From: Plectrocnemia conspersa
Taxonomy: Eukaryota; Arthropoda; Insecta; Trichoptera; Polycentropodidae
Direction of reading: 5' to 3'
Assembly (NCBI GenBank): GCA_009617715.1
Contig: VTFK01000027.1
Span: forward strand, 1 to 64,000
Length of the DNA stretch: 64,000 nt
The translations under genes were made by a program, and so were the position numbers. The notes under the pieces were generated by a model that made no database searches, was not told where the DNA came from, and saw only the letters and a program-made list of their open reading frames with translations. Shown piece by piece: positions 12,446 through 26,392 of this stretch (its first letter is position 1; every line of letters begins with the position of its first letter).

Positions 12446-15400
12446 TTGAAATTACTTTAAAATTAAATCAACAGTTCGCTACGATAAATAAATTAATAGC
12501 ATTCTATCCAATTAAAGCTACTGTGATTTACTAATTGGTTGCATCCTATATGCAATAGCAAAGGAGCAAGGTAGTTATAATATATAGTTATAATGAGGGT
12601 CTTGAAAAAATTATGCATTTATAAATAAAAATTTAAGTTTATTTTTTTTTTATGAAACAAAAAAATAAATAAATGCACGTATAGTGAAAGTTCGATTCTC
12701 ACGAAACGAAACCCTTATAAATAGACCGTTTTCAGACACACGGCAATTTTCTGAAAGGCATTTTGAGGGACAACGATTTTTTTACACGAAAAGTCAGCAT
12801 GTGACAATTGTTCAGGAGTATCGATCGGAATAATAAAGTCAGATAGCAAAAAACGGACATTCCCTGTTTATATGACCAAATATATATATTTTTTACATGT
12901 GTGAAATATGGTAATTCAGAAATATGATCGTAAAGTTACATATATTTTCTTTGCTTTAAGTTTTTATTTGATTGAAATAAATAACTAAAATAGTCGCAGT
13001 TCAACGAATAACAATATACGAATAACATTTATAGGATTTTATGGATTAAATTTCATAATTTTAATAATGTTCATCTTATACACATTAAAAAAAAATATTA
13101 CATATAAATAATTCTAGTTGTAACATTATACCTTTGGCATCACATGTTAAAGGTTATTAATTAAATACCATTGTATTATATTTATAAATTTTATTATTAA
13201 CACGATGGAATTTTATTTTCCTCGATACACATTTTATGAGTTACTCGTGAATAAATTCAAAGTTTCGGGTTACATAAAACCATATTATTTTTATGTTCAT
13301 TGAAAATGTTATGCGTGGGAAAAATTACATTCTTTTGCATTTGAAGGGCAAATATACGAACGATATTTGAAATGTTAGGGTACATATATTTATTTGCTTT
13401 ATAATATATTAAGTTATTCAGTTTCATAGTAGCATAAAAAAGGCTTTTGCAGGATATCAGTGGGTAGTCAAATTGTTTGATTAGTACATTTTGTATTTTT
13501 TCTTGTAATGTTTTTCTAAGCATATCAAGTTAGAATATAGTATATAATGTTATAACAATATAAAGAATTATGCTGTATATTCAAAAATAAATAAACAAAC
13601 TTGTTAAAATACTATAATGAATATTTATATATATATATTTATTTAATTCATGTTAATTTAATGTAAACCACACTGTATTCATGAGAGAAACACATCATTC
13701 AGCATTTCTCAGAATTATAACGCGGAAATAATTATGTATTGTTATGTATTGTTGTATATAATAACCATTTAAAGTGTATAATATCGTATATAGTAAACAC
13801 TCGTGTATTATATATTATATTTACCACAATTTGAGATATTTATATGTTTGTATTGTAAGTATAACATTTGCGTTATATAGACAAATATGCAAACATGTAT
13901 ATAATATATATTGTTCAGACTTAATTTATAGGAATATTAAAAAAATAAAAACCATAGAAATAACTGAAAAGTAGGACTTTAAATACATGTATGATTTGAA
14001 GGCAATATATTTTTATGTCATCTTTACACGTAATTTTTGCGATATACCTTAAATAATTAATGTTACAGATAAATTTAGTGTATATAAAAGCTTTCAATGA
14101 ATGTATATATATTTAAAATTAAAAATAGGTTTTGAAGAAGCAAGTCCTTAACAAAATATATGTACTTCATATATTCTTTTTAAGATTTTTGTGCTAATTA
14201 TAGTTATGTTATTAATTAAAAATTAGACATGGAAAAAAATACTCAAATTTAGCTTTAAAATGTTTTTTTCTATAAAATTGTCAGTATAAACAGCAAATCG
14301 GTAGCTTGATTTAATAAAAAGAAATATCTGTCTTTGGCAAAACTTTGATAACGGTTTCTTTAAAAATAGTTCAATAGCTGGATGATTTAATTTAACTGTT
14401 ATTTAGTTTTTATCTAGATTCTGATATAATTTTTTTTTATCGACATTGTTAATAAAATTTAAATAAATAATTATCTGTTCTTTGTTAATAAAAATAAATT
14501 AAATCATTATTTATTAACAGAGAGTTCATTTAGTCTGTAATAAAACCTTGTCACGAATTTTATCATGCTGTTTTCTGAGAATAAACATTTCTTTTCAAAA
14601 ACAAAAGTTTATTTTTCAATAAGGTTTATTAAAAACATAGCGCATTTAATTTCCCAGATCTCTATACAAAATATTTTACATGTAGTATCTAAACTTTTTC
14701 TTTGACTCAATTCTAGAAATTTGGGATTTTTATTAGATTTTTTACATATATTATATTTTATTTAATATTCAAATATACAATATTGTATATAATATAGCTT
14801 TTTAGTGTGCAAATATTGATTTTATTTGTTCAGAATATTAAACAATATTTTTATTTTCATTACGTCTGGGTAAATTTTATAAATTTTTTTGTTGAAAAAT
14901 GCTTTCTTGAAACATATTTTTTCGTGTTCATTTATATGTATCTGTGTATAACTAACATTAAATTGCCTTATTGAACTATTTTTTTATAATACAGAGATGA
15001 TATATGTAATTATAAAAAAAAATCGCTATCTGATTTCATAACTGTAATTTATTGTTTATGTGAGTATTCAGCTATCATAAAATATGTTTCGATTCTATGT
15101 ACTGTAAGAAACAGAATTAGAACCTTATTAGCAATGTCTTATGCATAAACAAAAGTAATAATGGCAAACTTTTATTATAATATTGTGGTAGTTTCAATCA
15201 ACTGCATAATTAAAAAAATGATTTATGACCATTTAGAACGAATGAAATGAAATATCAACTCGAAAGTAAGGCCTAAAATAAAAAAAAATCGGTTATTAAA
15301 CAGTTGCATTAATAATTGATAATATTTCATGGACCAGCTATTATCACATCTGTTCTGAGGTGAAAACTACCCTTTGTTTGGAAACGACGTGCAATTGACA

Positions 15401-15559
15401 ATGCATTTTACTCTGTAAAAAATGTATATAATTATTTTTACTCTCATTGTTAACAATTGCCAAAAGTAGCCTTACAAGTTTGACTTGTAATGCATTAACA
15501 TATTTCGTGGATATGTCAAAGAAACGATTCAATTGGCTCGCCAATATTTTCATATGTGA

Positions 15560-15730
15560 TTATCTAGAGCTGGTTTGAAGCAGCATATAAAATATGAGAC
15601 ACTAGGGCACAGAGATGCAAACAAGCAGACAAACGGGTATAAGCAGACGGAAGAAGGTGCATTTACAGCACAAGGCACATCAACGGATAGTCCAGAATCA
15701 TCACAAGATGACATGCCGACAATAATTTAA
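15560..15730 (+). other. short open segment with coding-like composition, unassigned
   Basis: A 56-codon open segment between an in-frame TGA (15557) and a TAA (15728-15730). Its composition is hydrophilic and coding-like, for example K-Q-T-E-E-G-A-F-T-A-Q-G-T-S-T-D-S-P-E-S and then a D-D-M-P-T-I-I end. It is clearly less AT-rich than its flanks. There is no ATG near the start and no pyrimidine-rich splice acceptor, so it is not called as a gene. It could be a fragment of a transposon ORF or a diverged terminal exon. I do not recognise it. Confidence 0.25.
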
Positions 15731-16901
15731 CACGACACTCCAGCAAAGACTTTCCCATTCCGAGCTTTTTGGGCTTCGCCACCTGATAACAACAGCTACA
15801 TTTCAATATATATGTGCTATTTTATAAATTTTATATTTTCTTCCGCAAGTGTCTAAAAAAAGAAAAAAGTTACTAAGCGAAGAGAAAAGTATATACCATA
15901 AGCATTCCATATTGCCTTTAAACAATTTGCAAAAAATAATAAGAATGCATATAAAAAATGTTGGTAATAAAATTTACAAAATATTAAATAAAAATATAGT
16001 TTTGAACTGGTATTATACAAAATTCTGGAATTTCGGTATTGTTATGTCGCAACAAACTGTTTCTTGCCCAATGCGAATTTCGTGTCTTTATATATTATTA
16101 CAAGAACGAAGGTTGCATAATTACTAAAGCTTAAGTTCAAAATGTCATTTGTTAACAGCGTTAAATATAAATTAGTAATGAGTCTGCCATATAGTATTAA
16201 AACTACTATAGAGATGATTTTAGTTTAATTTTACAATGTTTATATTTTGCTTTATATTATTTTATTAAATAAAAATATTTTAGTAAATATTGTGAAAATA
16301 AACGATTTGACGATATTTTTATTAAAAATTAAAGCTCTATTTTTGTGTATTATAAATATGCTATATGATTATTTTTTACTGTTGACAGAATTTAAATAAA
16401 CCTGTATTAATAAATCAATTGAAAAATATCGAAATACAGATATTAAATACACATATGCTTCCTTACTTACAGTCCTAATTGCTTGTCAATTTCAAGGATT
16501 CTATGTTAATATTTTAACAATCATTTAAATATACAATCGATTGTTGTTGGTTGCTGAGTATATAAAGAATTGTTTTTTGGATGCTATTGTAAAATATATT
16601 ATACTGATAAAAGTATGTAGATGTAGAAATAACAGTAAAAATAATTTTTTCATATTAAGACAAATAATTTTTGCGCTGACTTGGCTGCTAGAATTACAAA
16701 TATCTTTCTAGAAATTTTAACATTTAAAATTTAAAACTTAGATAGTGCTATGTATAGCAGTTGTTTAATTTATATTATCATAATTTAATGAATAATTTAT
16801 TGCTTTAAAACGCTTACATAAATTAGCATATTTCAGGTATATATTGCATAATAATACTTTAGATATTTGTGAAAGTCTAACCGTTTCTATATTGCACTAG
16901 C

Positions 16902-16983
16902 TTATTTGCGTACGCAAATAATTATAATTTGTCACGTTTTCCTGTAACGTAATGGATAAGACCCGGATGCCTAATTACGTTAC
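16902..16983. repeat. cluster of short perfect palindrome and inverted repeat
   Basis: Positions 16902-16921 are a perfect 20-bp palindrome centred on GCGTACGC. Just downstream, GTAACGTAAT (16944-16953) is inverted as ATTACGTTAC (16974-16983), giving a 10-bp stem with a 20-nt loop. The region is a GC-richer island in AT-rich sequence. It may be a remnant of a small inverted-repeat element. Confidence 0.6.
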
Positions 16984-17734
16984 CCGTAATCGGCAGTTAC
17001 GAAATTTGAACTTTTGTCGTAATTCATGGTACATATTATGGACTACTTAATTAGACATTAAATAAAATTATTTCTATTCTGTTCTTTTTCAGAAGCGTTA
17101 ATATGCTTCCGGAAATCCGGTTCCCTTGTCAATAATAAATATACAGTTATATATTGGAAACATGTCCAGCGTTGCGTTATTGATACTCTGGACTAATTAT
17201 AAATGGTCGTATATTGCTTTCACTGACGTTTTTGGATAAAAAGGAGATTAAAAGTTTCATATAACATGTTTTTATGCACACTCCCTTTATGTATCATACA
17301 TATATTATGTTTCTACTTTGTGGTATATATATATATATATATATATTATATTCTCGTGGCTTACGTCTCATAAATCATACTTACATTTCTTCAGTAAATT
17401 TGCAAATAAATTGCAGGGAAATACTCCTAGGTAATTTCTGTTATTTGTGTCCATAATTTAACACAAAAGAGAATGATTCATGAAATCCATTTCATCCGTC
17501 GGTGATTTAACTACTCAAATGATTATAAATGCATATAGTGTAATATCTAAATTACCATGTTGTCATTCATAATAATGATAGCTGAATCTAGATATATATG
17601 AGCCGATCTTGATCTTTTTTTATTAAATCATACCATCGCATAATTCATCTGCGGGATTAAGAAAAGCTAAAAATACATAATCTTTCATGATAAATCGGAA
17701 TTAAAAATATATAATAATAAAAAAAAAAATTTAT

Positions 17735-17793
17735 ACTTCATAAAAATACATTGCATAAAATTTTTTTTTGTATGTAATGTATTTTTATGAAGT
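17735..17793. repeat. inverted repeat, 18-bp perfect stem
   Basis: ACTTCATAAAAATACATT at 17735-17752 is exactly inverted at 17776-17793, with a T-rich spacer. A small foldback; no coding potential. Confidence 0.8.
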
Positions 17794-19760
17794 AACAAAG
17801 TTATTTTTTTCATATGATATCTTATTAAATATTTTTTTAAATCTTTTAATTTTATTTATGCATGGGACGCCACTGGATATATAAAAATAGTTCAACTTAC
17901 ACCGTTTATATATCGTGCTTTTAATCAATAATATATATTCTTTCAGGTTTTGATGTCGAATTGTGTGACTTATTCAGTCAATTAAACATCGCAGCTATTT
18001 GATATAAAGGTTTATTGAATAATTATAATATTATACCGATATTCGTAGAATTTAATTCAAAAAGGTTATAAAAGGCGCTTCTTACAATTTGCAATGGTAA
18101 TGTTTACAGAAAAGTTTTTTACAGAGTCGAGACTTTCATTAATTTTTTTTTACAGTGAGAGAAGGCAATGGCCGTACTGTTAAACCTTGCCCATTAAATT
18201 ACAGACCCTTCAACGAACCATTAATATGTGTCCTGGATATTTACCGATGTGTACAATAATACTGAACGATAAAATGCGGTTCAAAAATCATAATTACATT
18301 GTATAAATATGAGCTATAAATATAAATATATTTAAAGGCTTAAAAAATCTGGGGAGCGTTCCTCAAGTTCTTGGGTGTTACACGATTTATTTCGTGTTTT
18401 TTGTTTCGTAATGAATTATTATGTAAGGTTGTTATAAAGAAAAACATCTGTCTTCCAGATGCTATATTCAGTTATAATTTGACTAAATCGAAAACTTGCC
18501 TAACCACAAATGTATTTTTATTGTTGATTTTTTACGTTTTAGGTAAGCTTCTCGAGGTTTTTCTTTCGCAAATGCTCTTGAAATATGTCATATTTTGTCG
18601 CATGTTTTATAGTGTAGTGTCGTTTTATATTACATTCTTTTAAAATAGACACCACTTCATTGCAAATTAGACATATGCATTTGTCTTTGGTATTCACAAA
18701 AAAATAGAATAAAATAAAATATCAGAACAATAACTTTTGGGCTGCACCTTGTATATTCTAACATAAACTTCAAAGCGACCAATTAAACCTCTAATATTTT
18801 TATTAAATTAATGTCAATTTTTTGTACAGTATCCAACAGATTTTTACTGCACATGGAAGTACACTTTTGCAATTTTTAAAGAATTTATGAATTAATCTTG
18901 ATATATACTTTAAAAAAAGTACTACAATTTGTAAGTAAAATATTGATTTTACGCTGCATGGTCAATAAATCCTTAGCTTAATTTATAAAACGGTAGCTTA
19001 TAACATAAACTTTTTAATTTTTGCTATACGCTTTTATTTAGACATTATAATTTCACTTAAGTGAGATTTAACTTGATCAGTTAAATATTATAAATTTTAA
19101 CATTGTGCGAATAATTTAATATTTATATTATATTTATAATTTACAATTTATTAAACAATTTCAATGTCGGAGCTCAAAAAAGCTCGGAGATAGTCAGACT
19201 TAAATGGTCTTAATTTTGCTGGAATAGTATGAAATCTTAATGTTAGAAAGTGTAACAAAGTAATCATATATATCAGCCCGATTTAGTAAATGTTTTTATA
19301 AGTCTCATTAGACTAAACAGTCGTGGGATTATAGTTAAAATCTCACGAGAAAAGCTCCAAATGATCTTGGAAAACTTTTTGCATTACCCAATAACTAATA
19401 AGTTTCATTCAACAACTAATCTTTCGTACACGCTTACGGCACTTTTCATACTAACTTTAATAAAATCCTTAGAAATTCCGTTTTTCTATACAATCTTGTG
19501 AAAAATTGTACCGAAATAATTGCGTAATATGTTTTAATCAGATCTTCGAGGTTTGAGTAAAATTATTTGCATTTTAATAATTTACTAAATATTGTATGTA
19601 TAACAGTTTATAATAAAAAAAACAATAGCTAACTTTTATCTATCCATTTATTCAATATTTATATTTTTTAGTCATTGACTTTAACTAATTGGCTTTATGT
19701 TTACAACCCCCTTTTTTACAATGTGACGCAATTAACGTTTCACGTGTATGTATTTTTCAG

Positions 19761-20024
19761 GTTTCCTTCAATGAAAAGACCGGCATAAATGTCACTACTA
19801 GCGGAATGATGATAATGGACCCGTATTTAGACGAGGAGTACAAAGGGATGCTGTTTGGCAGTACGGTCGTATATCCTGATTACTCAATGGATGCTACCAA
19901 GCAATGGTTCAACGATACTTGGCCACTAGCTACCTTTTTTAGCTCAGTCGTGTTAAAAGACAATTCTCCTGAGAACGACCTGGACTCGAGCGACTGTAAC
20001 GTGGATTTGCCGTACGTAACAGAG
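19761..20024 (+). CDS. glycoside hydrolase family 31 (alpha-glucosidase-like), internal exon
   Basis: An 88-codon internal exon, phase 0 at both ends. The acceptor is TATTTTTCAG before 19761 and the donor GTTAGT follows ACA-GAG at 20024. GH31 enzymes hydrolyse alpha-glucosides in lysosome, gut lumen or ER. This exon covers the segment leading to the nucleophile: F-G-S-T-V-V-Y-P-D-Y corresponds to the family's W-P-G-S-T-x-F-P-D-F, and the end D-L-P-Y-V-T-E to the P-P-Y-V-P region. Between them the family's W-I-D-M-N-E-P is replaced by V-L-K-D-N-S-P, which puts Lys where the catalytic Asp should be. Sequons N-V-T and N-D-T suggest a secretory-route protein. The exon joins 26393-27181. The preceding exon was not found and may lie outside the window. 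Confidence 0.85.
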
Positions 20025-20454
20025 GTTAGTATGTCTATTTGGTTATATTAGATAGACTCAAATATACAGGCCACGAAAGTTTTAAACATTTTAACAAGGA
20101 GGATAGAGATGTTTTTAGTTAAATTGCAATATTATTTTATTTATATAATACGTGACGAAATGTAGTCGTAAAGTATTATGGTTTAAATGATGGTTGTCAA
20201 CCCTATTAAAATATTTAAATAATGGTCACAACTCTAACTAAATTTATAGATGCCTTTTTAAATCACAGATTAAACACCATACAGTATAAAAGCACTCCTA
20301 ATTGAAATTAAAATTTGAAGTTGTTTTAAACATAGTCTTTAATACCTAAAAATAGTTGATTAGTGTTGTTACGTGAATTATTTTTATTTGTGTGAAAATA
20401 GCAATGTAACTTATTCGTTGGTATCTACTACTTAAAATGCTATATTATTGGGGG

Positions 20455-20583
20455 TGAAATACTCTTAGATTTTTTTGCAATACGTACGTACGAATCAGGC
20501 GTGTGTGGAGAGATATCCTCCTATATAAAGTAACGGGCACCAAAATAGCACGTCCCCAATTACCGTGTTATTGGGGGTTACTG
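20455..20583. mobile_element. Tigger/pogo-like MITE, 5'-truncated copy (same family as 31500-31687)
   Basis: Shares ACGTACGAATCAGGCG, GAGATATCCTCC, TAAAGTAACGG and the right end with the complete copy at 31500-31687. The right end reads GTGTTATTGGGGGTTACTG followed by TA, the expected TA target duplication. The left terminal repeat is not recognisable, so the left boundary is approximate. It lies in the GH31 intron. Confidence 0.7.
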
Positions 20584-23500
20584 TATATAGCATTAACACT
20601 AGTCGATGTATCGTCAATTGCTTTTCGTGGAAATCGTACTATTTGTTGATAATTTTACTCCTTAGATGTTCTTTTAAATAAATGGATTATATTATATTTT
20701 ACTAAATTATTTTACTGATCCAGATTCCCACAAATATGTCATTGAAATTTAAGTAATTTTTCATCAGCTTTGAAAAGCTTTGAAGTTAACTTATAATCGA
20801 ATTATTTGCAGACCCTAAGATGTAATGTTTCTTTGAAAGAATTCAACTTTAACAAAGCCATTAAAATAGAAAATATACTTTCCATCTTTGACGCATCCTC
20901 TCAAAAGTTTTTAGTAGCATGTTCACTTTGATTTATTAATATGGGGAATCGTCTTAAAAAATCCTAAATATTTAAATTAAATTATACAACATTGAACAGC
21001 TTGTAATAGTTTGGCTTATTGATTAAAATTTAAAATTTTTTTTTGTCAAAATTAGGATACCCGTCATAATTGCTGAAGATAAAGGAGAGCCGACAAAATT
21101 AGTCTTTTGTAAAAAAGGTTCAATAAAACATTTCGATCAAAATGTCATGATTATGCCTAAAATATTTTATCGCAATAGATGTTTTTTCTGTTATACATGT
21201 TGATCTTAAATCTGTCAACATGTTTGTTATCGGCGAAGTTTAAAGTTAAAGTTTTCTATAGAAAACCAGCTGTATATACATACTTAACATATTATAAACC
21301 TGAGCTAACTAATAATAATGAAATAAGTTAAATATTAGTAAGCAATACATCTCAAATATTTGTTTATAATAAGATATTTATTAAAATGTATAAGTAATAG
21401 TATTTTAGACAAAAATAGGGCATTAGCAGAATTTGCATATTTTTAATGCATTTACATATATTAATGCTGAAATGTTCCTATACGAATGTAAAATATTAGA
21501 TACAATGTGTTTGATGAGAAAGTAAATATAATATTATATAAGGACTCTAGAAGCTAAGGGATACAAGTTTATGAAACTTAATTTAACCATAATTGAGTTG
21601 AGCATCAAGAGTAGTTCAAAGAAAATATTTATTACATTCACGATTCAAATATTTTTTTCTCATATGAAAAACTTTTAATGAAAACTCTTCAGCAATTTTG
21701 AATTTTTTTTTAAAGAGGTACTAATATCTTAATTTTCTAAGAGCACGAAAATGGCAAATACATGTAGGTGTAACCATGTAACGATGGTAATTCATAGTTG
21801 TGACAAGCTTTTAAAATAATAATAAATAAGTTGTACAACAATAAAATCGTATATATGTACAATATGGATTCTAAATAAGTACATCTATAATTATAAATGT
21901 AGTTTATATTTGTGTATTAAATTTGCACAAAATGTAAAATTTAAATGTTAATTAATATGCTAACACACGTACAAAGTGACAGTGACAAGGAGTAACTCAA
22001 TTAACATATTTACGACTACGATGCAATAACTAAAATTTTATGTTCGTAGAATTTTATGTATCATAGTTAAATTTAATTAACAGTTAGTAAGTTGTTTATG
22101 TAAAGTTCGTATATAAGTGGCTTAGTTCATTTAAAAAGGCATTGTTTTTCAGTTAAGCATATTTTTTCGCTTTGTTTTGCTAAATTAGATTTCGGAAGTT
22201 TAATTTAACTTCCGCGAAACGAAAACTCATTAATCTCCGGTCATATTACGGCGGTTGTTAAAAAGTAAAATATTATATAAAATAATGAAAACGAACCATT
22301 AATTAAGCTGCTAAATAAATTAAAATATTATTTTAATTAAATAAGTATGTTTATTCTGCATTTTATTATGCTTTTTCTATTGGTACCTCTTCATCGTATA
22401 AATTAATGAGTATTATATATACTAATATGATATGATAATACAATTTCAAGCTTTTAGTCTTTAGATTCGTACTCAGGTTGTTTCTTTTGACTTGTACAAG
22501 CAATTCGTTCGATGTTTAACACAATTTCGACTTGGATAATTAAAACTATCTCTGGATTTCTCAACGAATCTGAAACTATTTTATAAAATAAACAATAATT
22601 TATTTATCCATTAGCAAGTAGGCTTCTTTATAATCTCTTGAGTAATAATTACATTTTAATGAAATTTGTGTTATTAATTATTATTTTAATGTTAAAATTA
22701 ATATTAACTCTTGAGCACTCTTTTGAAGAGTTTTAAAATGTTTTATTAAATTTCATTAACAATTCTAACTTGAAGCTAGAGAAAAAGTTTGACACGTGTC
22801 TGGAGATTAAATGTGTTGATCGATTATTCAATTTACTATTACATTTTATTTTATGAATTATATCTACATTTGAGTTATTTGTATGATTTGTAGTATATTA
22901 TCCTTATGAAAAAATATTCAAGTCTCACTCATAATTTTAATGTCTGAGTAAAATATATTTTCACGCTTCAGCATTTATTTTGTTCAATGAAAAATATTTA
23001 ATCTAAAATATACGGTAGCATGTTTTTATAATATATTTAGAATTTACACTCTTGATCGTATTTGCGTAGCATACAATGGTTCATATCTTCACGCATGGCC
23101 AATTTTATTTGCATTATTTTTGTACAACACGTTCACGCTTAAAATAATAAAAAAATAATGTAAACCGGTAAAACATCATAAGGTGGATGAATAAAAAATG
23201 TGAGATTGTGAACGAGACGTGATAAATAAAATGAAAAACTTTGGCGGCCACTCAAAGCAAAAATTTATCCAATTACCTCGCAGACGAAAAAGCGAAAAAG
23301 TTTAATACATTTACCAGGTTCAAAGCTAATATCAGTTAATTAAATGGATTATACTAATTTAAAGCAGCTAAACACTGCATTAAATTATTTGATAACATTT
23401 TATGTTACAAATCTGACTATCATGCTTTTTAACAGGTTTCTTCAATGCATCATGATGGCTATTAAATTATAGTTTTTGCCATTAAATTTGAATTAGAAAT

Positions 23501-24133
23501 TTTTATTTAGAACTAAATTAATAATATAGTTTTACGTGGGTGTTGCCGTACAGTTGAATATTTACCATAGTTGATATGCGTTACATTAAAGTCGAGTGTC
23601 AAGAAAATTTCATCACAAGAAAGAATTCCCTTTGAGAGTTAATATATAAGCAAATAGTATTCAAAGATGCGTGTTTTATTAAAAAAAATCAGCGCGATTG
23701 TCTCGTAATATTATACGTATGGTCTATTAAGAGCAAACGATGTATTTCTTTAATATTTTTCATTATATATTTGCGCTGAATTATTAATAAAAAAACAAGT
23801 AAATTTATATCTCAAAATATACATTTTTTCAGCTTCTGAAACTAATACTTTGTTTACTTATATACATATATATATATATATATACAAAAAATGAAAAAAT
23901 ATACATTTTAGAGTTCTCTGCGCATGACCTTTCTGATAGCTTCCATACCTTCCAAGGTCTTAGTTAGGGCGATTTACTCGCATGTATATCATTTAATATT
24001 GCATTAGAAAAAGCGGTCAGAGACTGTACATATCATGCCGATGATATTACAAAAGAATACAAAAAAATTGATTAAACTATTTTTTTTAAAAATAAAATTT
24101 AAATGCAAAAATAAAACTTTAAATGTGATAGTA

Positions 24134-24405
24134 CAGTGGTGCTTTGAATTACGAGTTGATTTCGTTCCGTGATGAAGCTCGTAACTATGTCAAATCAATT
24201 TTCTCCATTGAAATAAATTTAAATGTCAGCCAATTTAATGGGAAAAATTAAAATGGATTAATGGCAATTGAAATGGTTAATACCTAAAAGTTACGAAATA
24301 TTTTATTTTATTTTGCTCGTAATACAAATTATTGCATGTCGAGTCAAATTAAAAAAAAAATCACTCGTATCTTGAAATGTTTGTAAGGAAAGTTACTTGT
24401 ACCTA
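24134..24405 (+). mobile_element. pogo/Tigger-like MITE fragment (CAGTGGTGC end)
   Basis: Begins TA-CAGTGGTGCTTTGAATTACG, followed by a tract ending GAAGCTCGTAACT and later CAAATCAATTTTCTCCATTG, and near the end CACTCGTATCTTGAAAT. These are the words of a widespread animal MITE type whose ends begin CAGTGGT. The right terminal repeat appears lost, so the end is approximate. It sits in the GH31 intron. Confidence 0.55.
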
Positions 24406-24529
24406 GAAATAATCTCGATTTTTAACATACAGTTATTGAAAATAATTTTAGAAAATAGTAGTACCTTTCGCATTGAGTAAAAAAATGCTTTTCCAAGTTT
24501 TTGTGTTGATTGATCTTGGAATAATGAGT

Positions 24530-25260
24530 GTCCTTCAAATAAATTTCTACAGAGCTGCATATTGTATGAATTTCATATGAAAAAAATGCATCAGCTACTA
24601 CAAAAAAATTATGGTAACATATGGCAACATACGTGTTTTTAATTTTATAGATGTGTATTGAAGTGGACTACATAACTTGAGGGATGAAAAAGTCAAACAG
24701 GCTTAAATTGAGGCATATCTAATGAAGAATTAGCAAACAAGGTCGATACTCTGTAGTTTATTACACATATATGAATTATCTGATTACTATAAAACAACAA
24801 GGTACATTTGTATTGTTTTGCGGAAAAAATAAGAGACACAACTATTTCTTTAAAATCAGATCAATAGGGACAAAAAATGGGTCCTTTGTGACTATAAAAA
24901 AACAGTGGCTATCTTACACAGAAAGGGCGATTCCCAAATTTGGATTGCACCCTAAAAAAATTATTTTCTTTATTTATGGTAGGATTACAAGGGTATTATT
25001 TACTTAAGTGTTAAAACAAGGTTATACGGAAGTAAATAGTAAAGTTTTAAGTCGATTGAGTATTGCACTGAGTAAAGAGAGAACATTTTAAGTGAAAGGC
25101 AAAAAAATATCCTCCAACATAACAAAACACTGTTAGATTGATTCAGGATTAAATCTGCAACCTTGTTACGAAGTTTTATTGCAGCCTCTTCCGACTACTA
25201 CTTGTTTCTTTCAATGAATTTTTTTATGTGAAAAATGTCCAATTAACTAGAATAACTGAA
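24530..25260 (+). pseudogene. mariner-type transposase remnant
   Basis: With frame changes this region spells a mariner (Tc1/mariner superfamily) transposase in order. An N-terminal helix-turn-helix part (L-Y-E-F-H-M-K-K-N-A-S-A-T-T-K, about 24560-24610) comes first. Near 24875-25007 is K-K-Q-W-L-S-Y-T-E-R-A-I-P-K-F-G-L-H-P-K-K, corresponding to the family's R-x-Q-W-L...P-K...L-H-P-K-K. Near 25180-25235 is S-D-Y-Y-L-F-L-S-M-N-F-F, corresponding to the C-terminal S-D-Y-H-L-F segment. The 78-codon open frame at 24771-25007 (ATG at 24771) is only the middle piece of this. Part of the catalytic core is missing and several stops interrupt it. It lies inside the GH31 intron and is inactive. Confidence 0.75.
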
Positions 25261-26392
25261 ATCGGCTTTTATGGTTTTAATTCCAAACCAGAAAATTATT
25301 ACAAAAGAGCAGTACCAATTGGCATAAAAATTATCATAATATTATATATAAAAAATCTAAGATACTGAAAAATGATATCTGAGTTTTACTTATATTATTT
25401 GTAGTTAATTATTATTATTAATTAATTAAAATTAGTTTGCCACAGTAAATTAAAATGATTTTTGAAGTATTATGTCGATCAAATTATATTTAAGCAAAAT
25501 GATATTTAGCATATAATTTTATATACATATATGTTTCTTATATTTAAGATAAAATGTTACATGAGCAATCACAAAAAAAAAATAGTTAATTGAAAAAATA
25601 ATACACAAAAAATCATCACAGGAACATCTTTGGTAGCTGGAAAAGGCAGATAAGAGCAGTGATATTTTACTATTAAACCTTAAAACAAATCTACAGTTAA
25701 CATATGTTTTTTACATAATTTTATGTTTTTGAATTATTCCATAAAATTATAGATTCAAACGACTATTTTCTCGTTAGAGCAATTAAAAATTACGATATTT
25801 GTTTCATGTTTAGTGTCAAAAATATCTACACGAATTATGTACATTTATAGTAATTAATATATAAGTAAAGCCACTTAATCTATATATCATATATGTATAT
25901 ATTATATTAGAATTAATTCATAATGTAATAGATATACATACACTCACATATACTGCTCTATTGACTGTTATTTCTTAGTTATTATCTAATATTAGTATAT
26001 TTGATATATGAACTATCATTAAGATCCTACTTAAGATTGCGTGAAATTTGATAATATCAATCTCCCAGTTATTTGGTATTACGGAGATTAAGGAGCAAAT
26101 CAACAAACGCATGTTTCGATATAATCGGCTTCAAAGTTAGTAGTGTTTGAAATTAAAAGCATACTAAAGGCATTACTATCACCATATTATTGGTGGCGTG
26201 AATTGAGTTTGATTTTAATATTCGTATAATTTTCATGATATGACTTGTACTATTTTACTTTTCGAAGATGAAAATATATATATAATTTAATAATTTAAAT
26301 ATTTCATGTCAGACTTTTATAAGTAAAATAATCTGTTTTCGGTTATGTATGTTTTTTTCCGTTTCAACTAACTTTATATTATTCTCTTTCAG

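Larger units (their letters stand above)
12446..19760. other. AT-rich non-coding stretch (probably intronic or intergenic to the GH31 gene)
   Basis: More than 7 kb of AT-rich sequence with no recognisable exon. If the GH31 gene extends upstream, this is its intron. Frames at 13257-13523 (-), 15849-16127 (+, GTG start) and 18371-18643 (+) are open by chance as far as I can tell. They show no family motif and no convincing splice context. Notable items inside are a small open segment at 15560-15730, palindromes near 16.9 kb and a hairpin at 17735-17793, each listed separately. Confidence 0.5.

Noticed and set aside
12680..12720. AGTTCGATTCTCAC resembling a tRNA T-arm/B box
   Set aside because: No acceptor stem, D-arm or anticodon arm can be folded around it.
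17103..17195. TTCTTTTTCAG acceptor-like site with a ~30-codon open frame
   Set aside because: No family similarity, ends in a stop codon, no splice donor; AT-rich chance frame.
18156..18259. Pyrimidine-rich tract and TACAG followed by a short open frame (R-E-G-N-G-R-T-V-K-P-C-P-L-N-Y-R-P-F-N), possibly an upstream GH31 exon
   Set aside because: The frame does not match GH31 sequence, stops within the putative exon and has no donor in phase.
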